From: Phlebiopsis flavidoalba
Taxonomy: Eukaryota > Basidiomycota > Agaricomycetes > Polyporales > Phanerochaetaceae
DNA: 64,000 bases
Assembly: GCA_035772785.1 (NCBI GenBank)
Contig: JAOCPU010000014.1
Span: 124,001 to 188,000, forward strand
Direction: 5' to 3'
Shown here in pieces: positions 11,280 to 21,609 of the stretch; the first letter of the stretch is position 1, and each line of letters begins with the position of its first letter. Both the position numbers and the translations under genes were made by a program. Under the pieces are notes generated by a model. The model was not told where the DNA came from. It worked only from the letters and a program-made list of their open reading frames with translations, and did not search any database.

Positions 11280-12070
11280 AAACGAGCCATCTCGCGGTGT
11301 CCCTCCGCAAGGATCTGTGGAAGGCAAGTTGCGCATGATTACCCACGTTGCCACCTGTCACTTACGCCATCTCCGTGCCACAGCCCGACTCCCAGGCGTC
11401 TCGATGCGATACCTTCCTCTGCAGCAAACGCTTCTCCATCTTTGAGCGCAGACATGTACGTGCAACCTGTCCAACCCTATCACGCGCGCTCCGGGCTGAC
11501 CACCCGCCACAGCACTGTCGCAAATGCGGCGGCATCTTCTGCGCCGCCTGCTCGACGCGCTCGACACCTCTGCTCGACGCCTCGAACCTCCCCTTCATCA
11601 ACCCCCCCCGCGCAACGTGCCCATCGCCGCCTTCGCGTCGCCCGAGTCCGTCGTCGAGAGCTCGCCCGCGGTCTGCGACCAGTGCTTCGACCAGATCCAC
11701 GGCACGCGCCACACGCACGCGCTTGCACGCCAAGTCGCGCCCAGTCCTCGCTCCAGTGGGAGGCCGAGTCGACCTCGTCCCCATCTCCTCCGCCTCGAGC
11801 TCGCCCCGCAACGCGGCCCCGACGCCGCTCGACGGCTCCGGCGTCCTCCCGATGCCCCGCGCGCCGCTCCGCTCCCTGCGCTCGCATACCTCCCCGCAGC
11901 GGTGCCACGCTCCCGCCGCCGCTACCGCTGTATCCGAAGGAGCTCGCGGCGTACCCCTTTGTGCCACGCCTCGTGCGATATCTGCAAAGCGGCGGGCGGC
12001 GAAGCTGGCGCGGGAGCCGAAGCCGGTCGTGCATAGTGGGTCGGCTGCGCGCGCCCGCCGGGGTTCATAG
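11280..12070 (+). CDS. FYVE zinc-finger protein (PI3P-binding), frame disrupted
   Basis: FYVE fingers bind phosphatidylinositol 3-phosphate on endosomal and vacuolar membranes (family knowledge). The signature RRHHCRKCGG is split by a 57-nt phase-0 intron at 11456-11512 (GTACGT donor, CTGAC branch point, ACAG acceptor). It is preceded by CDTFLCSKRFSIF and followed by IFCAACS. The last Cys pair is in VCDQCFDQIHGTRH near 11670-11705. The first Cys pair is spaced C-x4-C. After INPP the frame breaks in a run of eight C near 11602-11609, then resumes as RNVPIAAFASPESVVES. Two more frame changes occur near the C-terminus, around the YPKELAAYP and CDICKAAGG segments. Frameshifts may be assembly errors. 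The start is uncertain. Confidence 0.75.
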
Positions 12071-14102
12071 GCGCAGTCACAAAGATTGACCTCAGAGCGC
12101 GAGGAAAGTTGGTGAGGAGATCCGCCGCGCGTAAGGCGAACCCGATTATCCCGTGTGTGGCGACTTCCAGCTGCGCGCCCCCCGCGAGTTTGATGCCGCC
12201 CGGCGCTCGGCAGCTTGGTGGGCCCATCAAGCTCTCCACCTTCTGAACCCCTCGCTTTCGACGATTGCCACCTATAAGTTATGACCTAATATGCACTCTC
12301 GACTCTCGATCGCCTCATTTAATATGCACCCTCGTCTCGTCTCGTCGTCCACTGCGCTGTTTTGCTCGGCGGCGACTATACCACCCCGCATTACCACCCA
12401 TACCTCGCTTGCTTTGCTTGCTTGCTCTTGATTCCGCGCACCCGTATGGCTATCATTAGTTGATTGGCTGTCCGCCATGGCTGTACCATTTTTCCTAGTC
12501 TTCCTCTTGTACCTGTAACAACTTCGGTTGGTCGCGCGAACTCTCTTGGTTGCGTTTTCGTATAATACTTACTTGTACAGTTGGGATTATAGACGGTTGG
12601 GTTCCTCACTTGGAACGCACGGTGTGATTTTGTGTGATTAGAGCGGGTTTCATGTGATACCAGTTCCTGAAGACCATGGCACGCGCCGGAGAGTCATCAC
12701 AGTAGGCGCGAGCACCTCGGACTCTCCCCGCGCCTGGAGTGCGAAGCGCAGATGCTCCCACGTACGTATGTACCACTCCCGCTAATCACGCTACGTGAAG
12801 GGCGTGGCGGGCCTCCCCAAAGCTGAGACGGGACGTATCTGGCCCGGGAGCAACAAGAGCGGCATCAGGCATGCGGCGTGCGGGCGTGTTTGCGCGGGTG
12901 GACGGATTGGGAGGGCGGATGAGGGTGTATGCGTGTCGGTGGGTTTGGGTTTGGGCTTCGGGCTTGTGTTTGAGACTCTGGACAGATAGCACACGAGTGT
13001 CTGCGTGGTGATGTTTGTGATCGTTTCACGAACGGTTCGGTTTCGTCCGTGTATGCACAAGGAAAGGCTCACGGGATAGCAATGATGTGTGCATTACGTC
13101 TCGAGAACAAAGGCGAGGGGACACGAACGCTATCGCTAGGATACACCCGCACGCGTACGAACAAGACAACAAGTCTGGCCGTTGCGAATGTCGGCCCAGA
13201 CGCGATACGTACATTCATGCATTACGCAAGAGAACGACCTCATAACGGCTATCGCGGGGTGTGTGTCTATGAAATGATGTTAACAGTGCGATCCGGTGGG
13301 TGGCGAGGCAGCGATAAGAGGAGATTTTGTTGTATGCTGCGCCCCCGGCGGTGCTGCAGACTCAGCACACGAGTGGCTCTGTTGGTAAACGTTCATAGTT
13401 CAATCGCGGAAGGACGAACACCATCGCTAGGTGACGCAGCGTCCAGCAACCCCGGATCGCACACACCGTGGCACCAGTCCGCTCATCTATCACAGAGAGA
13501 GAGATTGGGACACGCTGGGCACCCCGACTGCGCGCGGGAGCAGCGCACCCGGCTTTGCAGATGGATCAGATGCGGGCGTGATCGTGCGGGGGCAGGAGGG
13601 AGGCCCCTGCTCGCTGCTTTCGGTGCGCGGGGGAACATCGGCGGGAGGAAGGTGATGAAGGTGATGTCGATGCCCGGGGTGCTGGGTGCCCGGGTGTAGC
13701 CTATTGGGACTGCGTTGCCTCGTGTACTCGTTCAAAGCGAGCGTAAGGCGAGGTGTTCGAGGACTGGAACGCAGAGCCTGGCGCGCGGTGATGGGTGGTT
13801 GTTCGGACAGGTGTCGCGTGAGTAAGGGTGATGTCAGCGAGAAGCGGATTGGCGGCGGCGCGGTCGAAGGGGTGTTCATTGACCGTGGGATGGTGCGGCC
13901 TTCGTCGTTGCGAGAGTTCGGCGGGGGGGGCAGGTCCAGGCGCACTTGGCCAGACTCGGGGTACGGACCCAGCGGGCACATGAGGATTCGTAGCACACGA
14001 GCCGAGGGTGCATTATTCCAGGTACGAGCGTGATTGCGACGTGCGCACATGAGAGTGGGATCTGCACCCATCCCCAGTCTCCTTCCCACCCGACCGCTCC
14101 TC
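12071..14102. other. Intergenic region between FYVE gene and foldback
   Basis: Open frames exist on both strands, including a 236-codon minus frame at 13490-14200 and a 216-codon plus frame at 13049-13699. They overlap each other, are Arg/Pro/Ser-rich and show no known motif. I see no well-supported gene. Confidence 0.35.
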
Positions 14103-14182
14103 GAGTGACTGTGGGACACAGGCGTGCGAATTTTGGGGCCTGATTCGGGCCCCAACTTCGTGTCCCAACCACTCACTCTGGA
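14103..14182. repeat. Imperfect foldback (inverted repeat) of about 80 nt
   Basis: The left arm carries GAGTGACTGTGGGACAC and TTGGGGCC. The right arm carries GGGCCCCAA and GTGTCCCAACCACTCACTC. They can pair as a long stem with a small internal loop and a short apical loop near 14140-14147. No target duplication was identified. Confidence 0.65.
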
Positions 14183-15905
14183 GGGCACGGTGTGGCACAA
14201 AGATTGCCGCCCCTGATGGGAAACGCATGCAGCGTCCCGAAAGAGGCGGTTTTTTTTATGATGTAAGCCTCACAAAACCCTACAAATGGGCTACGGTATA
14301 TCCATGTGGTATCGGACTCACCGTGGATTGTGTGCCCACTCGCGTAGGCCTTGCTGACAGTGAAAAGATACATTGCAGAAACTTTGGGTTCATACGTAAT
14401 AAGTGGATTATGTTGGTGTAGTCTGTATGAACCTCACAGCAGTAGTGGTAGTGTGGCTGAACTGAAGAACAGGACCAGATGCAGTGTGGGTTGATATGAA
14501 CACTGTACTCAGGCTACTAATCTCTGGTATTGAGCGTATGTACAGTGAAATAATTACACAAATAATCTGCCACAGCTATGCCACTCCTATACGAGAGGTA
14601 TAGAAGGCCTTTCTAAACCCCTCATGGGTCAGTGAGGAAGTATAATGGCCCGTCTGTATCTCCTAAAAGAGGTCGCTTTAGCGAGTTGATTGTGTAACTA
14701 GGGTTAAGAGCTAATTTGATGGGGTGCAGTCGAAAAGTGCTCAGTTTCGGGTGTTACCGACAGGCGGCAATCTTTGGTGCCAGACCCTCCAGAGAGTGAG
14801 GAGACGCAAGTTGAGCCGGATTAGGCACACAACTGTCCCACGCGTCCTCCCTCCACTCGAAAGGAGAGGTCGGGGAAGGAGACTGACCCACTCTAGTCTC
14901 CCTAGGGCAGCCCCCTCACAGACAATACACAGCACTTATATGTGACCGGGAAGAGTGAGATGAGTATCAGCGCCTAGAACGCCGTATGCGGGGCGTGGGA
15001 ACAGGAGACAGCGCCTAATGTTCCGTTTCTGTGTTATTTCCGATTCTTGAAGTGAATCGGACAAGAATCGGAATCGCTGTCGCTACAGGTAGAATATGCA
15101 CCAATTTGCCGAAGTTCTTCGTCTCGAGACAACCTCACAAACGGTACCAGCTCTGACTCTTCGGTGCAGTCTTTTCTATCATGAAACCGATGTTTATTAA
15201 TTCTGCCATAGCCTTGAAGTTGTCTTGGATTTCGCCACGTCATTAAGGAGCGCATGAGAACACGGGCTGCTTCGCATCATCGCAGACAAAGACTGTCCTA
15301 GACAGGAACGCCGTACTGTGTGGTATGTATTGTCTCTCCACGGCACATGCTAGCAAGTATCTGCAGGCGGCCCTACCATGCAATGACTACTTTCGCGTCT
15401 TTAATTCAGTGATCCTACTCAGTGCGATACATACTAATCAGGCAACAGCTTAACCCTTGTTCCCATGGTGCGTTTGGTGTTGCAAGGGCTATGAAGACTT
15501 TGCGGCAAATGCTCTACCAGGATCATAGAGCACATGTCACTTTGCAAATTTTAAACACTGCTTGAAACAGCTGAGGAACGTTAGGGCAGGTCTCTGAGGA
15601 GCGGAAAGGGGATGGCTTGCGGGCGGATGCCGATGGCTCCTGGAGGCGGTACACGATGCTCCACTCCGAAAACCTAGGTCAGACCTTCAGCACTAAGCTG
15701 GCCGCAGCCACTACAACATACTTAGGTCAGCTTGAGTCATCCACCCCTTTCCGACATACACACACCAAGCTAGTCCTCCTCTCGCCCACATTCCGCCACC
15801 CGTCCCGACTTGGAAGAACCGCCCGCCACTTTATATGAAATATAAACTGCCCGCCATGAATCACTGAATCTCCAGAATCCCATTCTTGCCTCCACCCACC
15901 CAGCA
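14183..15905. other. Intergenic, gene-poor
   Basis: AT-richer sequence with only short frames and many stops. A tRNA or coding domain was looked for by eye and not found. Confidence 0.4.
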
Positions 15906-17299
15906 TGGATTAAAACAACTACTGTGTGCAGCTTCTGCGCACGATGTTTCGATGTTGACACACGCACGGGATTTATGCCACCACAGGCTCCCCTCACACG
16001 TCTCCCCCCCGCATGGGAGCATTGGGAAGAGGCGTTGGACGCAGCGACCGCAAATCGACTGCAGCTGGGCGAGAAACCTGACTTGTCGGAAATCCGAGCG
16101 GTCGCGTTCGGAAGAATGGCGTGCTCGCGTCCGCCTCGTAAGTCGCGACTCTTCGAAAGATGCTCTAATTTCTTCTGACGGTTGTGTTAGTTGCCTGTTT
16201 TACCGACTAAGGACTTGACGTCCTCCGAGCTGTTGCTTCGGCGCGCACATCATGTATTGGCATGGATAATGCACTACTACGCTCGCACTCTTCCAGAATC
16301 GACAGACGCTATCCGGATACCCCCGCCTGTGGCCTTGCCATTATTGCAAGTTTGCAAATCACCTGCAACTTCCACCAGTCCTCACCTATTCGGACGACGT
16401 CCTCTACAACTGGGCGCTGAAGCGTCCAGAGCTCTCCTCGGTTCCCTCGCTGGATATAACCTCCGGTGTCTCACGCTCTTCACCGGTCACAAGAGACGAA
16501 GAGGAGTTCTACCTCTCCTCCGCCCGGATAGAGCTTCGGGGCGTAGAGGCACTGAGTCTCATGCGCGCAACGATGGACGAGGCCTTCGTCGGTGACGACA
16601 TCGCTGTTCGGCGAATCAACGTCGTACCTGCACGCGCTCGCCGGGTGTGATTGACGATCTGACCACGCTGCTCCTCGCGGTCCGCGACGGCTGCGACCCT
16701 CAGATCTTCTACAACGAGATACGCCCCTGGTTCCGCGGCGCGGACTCGGACGCGCAGGTGCGCAAGTGGGTGTTTGAGGGCATCGAGACGGACCCTGAGC
16801 TCCAACAGCCCCTCGAGCTCTCCGGACCTAGCGCAGGGCAGAGCGCGCTCATCCACGCACTCGACATCTTCCTCGGCGTCGATCGGTACTCACATGCGTC
16901 GTCTGTCATCGGCCGTACCTCGTCCCTGGGCAAAACCGCCTGGCGTCATTGGGCCGACGAAACCTGGAGCGCATGAAGTCGTATATGCCCCGCCACCATC
17001 GCCTGTTGGGTCCTGGGCCACCTACAGGCAAACCCGTGTCCCGCCTGCGCGCGCTCGTGGACACGGCATGCGACGACCGACCTCAGGGTGGCATACAACG
17101 TCGCTGTGTTCCGCGCTGAAGGTGTTTAGGGACGCGCACGTCCGCATCGGTGGCGATCTACATCGTCGGGCCGTCCCGGCGGGTAGAGAATGGCAACCAG
17201 GAGGCCTTGGGTACTGGGTGGTACCGAGCGCGATTAGTTTTGTCAGGAACGTCAGGGACCAGACGGCCAGCGCTATCATCAGGAGTAAAGGTATCTAGT
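15906..17299 (+). CDS. Indoleamine 2,3-dioxygenase family protein, frame disrupted
   Basis: Haem enzymes of this family open the indole ring of L-tryptophan to N-formylkynurenine, the first step of the kynurenine route to NAD. Conserved blocks appear in order: FDVDTRTGFMPPQAPLTRLP (about 15950-16005), LPVLPTKDLTSSELLLRRAH (16190-16250), YSDDVLYNWAL, TRDEEEFYLSSARIELRG, LRATMDEAFVG-like sequence, VRDGCDPQIFYNEIRPWFRG, and ELSGPSAGQSALIHALDIFL. YMPRHHR near 16984-17004 carries the His expected to bind haem iron. VRDQTASAII is near the end. A 53-nt intron lies at 16138-16190. At least five one-base frame breaks separate these blocks, so as written it is not translatable. The ATG was not identified. 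Confidence 0.85.
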
Positions 17300-17730
17300 G
17301 GATGAGTCATTTGTGGGTGTCTTTTGGGTGAGGTCAGTGGTCTCTTGTTGCCTATCTTTATACAATCGAAATGCTACAATAGTGTAATAAGGTCGGAGCT
17401 CACTGGACTCCTATACATATATTACCTATCATCATAAACCTTGTATATTCACATTATCAATTTACACATCCCCCCCTCGTACAGTATTCGGTTTGTATTC
17501 ATGCAGCTTTTTCTTATCTTTTTTCCCCCCTGTATTATATATGTGCCTTGACCCCGATTTACTCCCCATTGACCATAGCGCGCACTGTGGGCCATAGCGT
17601 TATCTGCAGTGATTCAGCCTTCCATTGCTTTGACCCCGTTCATTATTCGTTCAGGTGTTCTTTCAACTTTGCCCTTAGTTCAATCACATTGTGTTGTGGC
17701 ACTTACACCGTTTCTTCTATGTCATTTTTA
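17300..17730. other. Intergenic region after the dioxygenase gene
   Basis: AT-rich, with pyrimidine runs near 17470-17535. It probably holds the dioxygenase 3' UTR. No gene was seen. Confidence 0.4.
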
Positions 17731-17765
17731 TAGCACGGTTGCCCGTGCTCCGCACGGGGCTCGAA
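17731..17765. repeat. Compound palindrome GCACGG/CCGTGC/GCACGG
   Basis: GCACGGTTGCCCGTGC is followed by TCCGCACGGGG, so the central CCGTGC can pair with either neighbour. Related GC palindromic patches occur near 18355-18405 and 18530-18560. It resembles a transposon end or degenerate repeat, but no termini or target duplication could be fixed. Confidence 0.45.
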
Positions 17766-20134
17766 CAATTCCAAGATTGAATTTTGAATGACGGTCTCCG
17801 AATTGAACAGAAGGCTGCTACGGGGGGCCCTCGGGGTCGGGGACTCGGGGAACTTTCGCAGCCACCCTTGCATTCTTTGACATGACGACTACTGCTCGCT
17901 ATGGGACTTTGATAGTCAATTTCAATATTAGCACTTGTCCAGAGCTGTGCAGAATATAATGTATCCATAGTCTAAGTATTCGCCCCTTTCAAAAGCAAGT
18001 TTAATTTGTACTTCGGATTCATTCATACATCAAGAGTTTTTAGAATGACTGCAAACTAGGACGACTATGTGTCGCGCGCACGAGCAGCTGAGCATACGCT
18101 CGGCGAGGAGCGCAGCTGAGAGTTCTGTCGGGGTGTTCGAAATGTTCGAGGTCTCCGCCCTTGGATTACCTGCCCTGCCCAGTCTTTCTACTGATAAATA
18201 TGTTATTCGTCACTGCACCTCAAAGTTCGCCTCCAAAGAGGCTCTCATAACATATTTTTTCCATCGGTATGTGTTCTTGTGATCATCACACATCCATATG
18301 AATATACAATGGGGATCAAAAAACAAACTGGAATTGGATGGCGCGATGGTCTTTGCACGAGCCGAGCTAGGGTAGGCCCTCGGCGAGGACCGCGCCGAGA
18401 GGTCAGTCCCAAGTGTGGGCCGCAAGGAGCTGGGGCTTACCACCTCCTTGACATGAAAATGTAAAAGAAAAGCCAAAGATTATCAGTGTGTGAATGAGGA
18501 GTCTATAGGTTAATTCCGTCACACTATGGTAGCGGGCTATGCCGTGCGCGAAGAGCACGCGAACCTACCCTTTTTTAAGTAATGAGATGACACATACGGT
18601 GGGGAATGTGTGCAGCCAGAACGTCAGTCCGCCGCTGCAGGCCTCGTTGCACCGTTCCGCCTAGGGAAACAATGAGTTTCAAAATCCAGCATGCTCTGCG
18701 ACACACGCACCGACCAGGCAACGACCCGCTGCCACTATGCGACGTTCGGTACCGCACCACCCACACCCACCCAGAGGCGCCGATACATGAACGTTTGAAC
18801 GCGCAAGCGGCGTCCCCGTGCCTATCTTACTTTTTCAGACCGCCCCCGCCCCAGCCCCATCCCCTCTGACGCGGCAGCTAGCAACGCGCATCGGTGCACA
18901 TGGCCCTCCGCAGGCCCCAACGCGGCTCCCCACGCGCGCGCCATCGTAACACCATACCGGCATGTCCGCGGGCCCATGCCCCATCGCTGCCACCCTGATC
19001 CGGCGCCGACGCGGGAAGTCTTGCCTGTGGATCGACGAGTCCCAAAAAGCGAGCATCGTCAGCCCGGCGCTTGGGGCGGGCCCGCGGAATGCGTGCGGAA
19101 GCACGCAGGGGCACGCGCGCCCTAGGGGGCTTCTTCCGCCCTCCTTTCCCCTTTTGTTACAGATGCCTGCGTCCCTGTTGGACAGCGCGCGCGCGCGCGG
19201 TGGGGCGAGTCGCGCGGAGAAGCTAAGAGAGCAGGGGGGACTCCGACGGACCCACGGAGGGAATTAGCCGACGTCCTTTTCCAGCGAGCAGCGGCTACGG
19301 CATGGCGAGCGGTATGCGGCGGTGACAGGCAGATCTGGCGGTGGATGCATGGAGTGGTCTTGGTTGGCGAAGGGGAGCGGCAGGAAGCCTGAAGCTTGTA
19401 AAAGGTTTTGTGCGGCTTTTGAGGTTTGCGGGTAGGCGGGGAGCGACGGGATTGGCTGGTACTTGTGCACTTGTGCATAAGAAAGCCTGGGTCGTGGGTA
19501 GAAAAGTCCGATTAGAAGGTTCATGGGCCAAATGGAGCACCTGTCGCCGGCTCCCTCACCAATACGCTTGCTGTACAGTTTCAATGGTCTGATTTTAAAC
19601 AATATTGTAATGGCCTGGATGAAGCTGTTAGGTTCGAGAAGATCATGTCTCGTTCGGACGACCGCAGAGCTGCGTGGTGCTAAAGCTGGCTGTGAGTACT
19701 GTAAGATTGTTCCGTGGTCCCCACGAAGTAGTCAAGCGTTCTCACCCTGGGCGTGTCCTCAGAATGTTACAAAAAGCTTCATTTGTACAGGGATACAGCG
19801 TCACCGCTGCATATATGCGTTACAGAAATGAAAGTACGCACTTTACGATTGCAGGCCATGATATTGGGTATCAACAGGTATTTATTATCGTCACACATGA
19901 TAGGGCACACCGATAATTTATGCCGACCATATATGGAGCTTGCCATGTTTTGCTGTGAAGAGATGCGATAGGGACATAGGAGTCAGGTCGGGAAAGTGGC
20001 GAACGACTTCAACGAATACTACCCCTGCCAAAAAAAGCGGTGTCGGTGATTGCCGTAGTCACTTGCGGTATACTGTTCCCACGGGCGGACTCGACGCGAC
20101 TTGTTCTCTTGCCGTCATTTCTGCGTCGCGCACG
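17766..20134. other. Gene-poor interval
   Basis: Only short, mutually overlapping frames without motifs. The 18.8-19.2 kb part is locally GC-rich. No RNA gene was recognised. Confidence 0.35.
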
Positions 20135-21013
20135 ATGGCATCCAGACGAACCCTGGTATCCTACGACGACATCTCCGCGCCCCAGGATGTTGGTCCCACA
20201 GAGATAGGTCCGCCCATTCCCTCCACAAATCAGCCGCCAGCTAAAAAGCGGAGGGACCTACCAAAAGGCTCCTCCAAAACGCGTGCATCAGCACTGGGAT
20301 GATCCAGGGAATGCATGAGGGTGCCATGAACTACAACGATAATGATGGTCACGGCACCGTGGAGGATGATGTTGAGGAAGAAGAAGAAAGCAAAGAGACC
20401 TGACGCACGAAGAGATCTGGGATGATTCCGCTCTCATTGACGCGTGGAACTCTGCTACGGCGGAATACGAGGTACCTCTTTTCCGTCGCTACTACGCATT
20501 ATTGCTCTGAACATTTGTGTAGGCCTATCATGGCAAGGAAAAGAAATGGAAGACGGAAGCGATAAAAAAACGTTCGCCGTTGTAAGATGCGATCCATCCC
20601 CCCATTGTTGGTAATTCAGGCCTATGCGCCCATATGCAGTCCTCTCTAAAATAACGCTTACTCACGTTCTAGATGCGGTACAACATCCACCTAGCCCATC
20701 GAAGATCAGAAATGGCAAAGACGCAAGCAAGGCTGGAGACCAAACTCCTCATCGGAAACCGAAAACTCGAAACCTTTGAACTTTGATACATACGTGCCGA
20801 CCCATGACCCATCTCTGGCCTCTGGTCCGCAAGTGCCAGAAGCGCTGGCGGGTACGCACAGTCATATACACCTGGTAACGGCGGTACCGGGGTCACAGTC
20901 AGCCAAGACGAAGCGTTCGAGAAAAGCGATGCATGCAATGTACTGGGAGCGGATACTGGACTGCGATCTACCATGTGAGATCCGGCTTGCATCTGGCAGG
21001 GGATACACATTAA
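20135..21013 (+). CDS. Survival motor neuron (SMN) homologue, frame disrupted
   Basis: SMN proteins assemble Sm rings on spliceosomal snRNAs. The start MASRRTLVSYDDIS is at 20135. Then come HWDDPGNA near 20293, an acidic stretch, and the Gemin2-binding type helix THEEIWDDSALIDAWNSATA (about 20402-20460). A 51-nt intron at 20472-20522 follows EYE, and AYHGKEKKWK continues. After a second intron, YNI resumes in a Pro-rich linker. The C-terminal YG box reads AMYW, then YWTAIYHVR near 20936-20982, and the stop is TAA at 21011-21013. At least four single-base frame breaks are needed to link these parts: before HWDD, after the acidic region, in YNI-PPSPS, and inside the YG box. The Tudor domain is absent, as in yeast-type SMN proteins. 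Confidence 0.8.
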
Positions 21014-21609
21014 CTTACAATGTTGGTAGTGCAACCGGTCTTCGCAGAACAAACAGGAGGTAGACGATGAAGTTGAGGAGGGCCGAGGAAGACAATGGCG
21101 AGACACGCCACATGGACGATGATAACCTCATCGAAACACAACGTTGATGTGTTGAAACCAGATTACATCTGGTTTTTGCGTACGTATTGTGTTGTCGTAA
21201 TCTTAGTCGTGCAAAATATCTCCGCTACGAAGCGTGTATACCGTGCGCTGAGGCTTTCTTGGTAAGTGCGTTGTAGTTTGTCTGCGTGGAATCTTCGTCG
21301 TTTGCTGGCGGCGAACATGAGCACGACAAACGGCGAAGATTCTACAGTGCTTGTATTTCTATGTCTGTTCATGCATGTTCGCATCGATGACAGCACTTTT
21401 GTCATTCTAAGCCGAATAGCTGCGCCGGATCTAATCTGGACCTTGAAAAGCAAGTAATTCAAACGCCCAAAGTATCAAGCGCAGTCACAGCGTGGGATCC
21501 CCCCAGAGGACCTGTGGGAAGTTCAGCTTGTAATTTTCGTGGTTATCCTCTCCCCCTCTTGTTCATTCAGCACGCTGCAAAACCGCAAAACCTAGCATAA
21601 CTCTCATCC
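21014..21609. other. Intergenic between SMN and helicase genes
   Basis: Short frames only. It presumably holds the SMN 3' UTR and the promoter of the helicase gene. Nothing else was recognised. Confidence 0.4.

Noticed and set aside
13490..14200. 236-codon minus frame
   Set aside because: Low-complexity Ser/Pro/Arg/Thr composition, overlaps a plus frame of similar length and a foldback; no motif.
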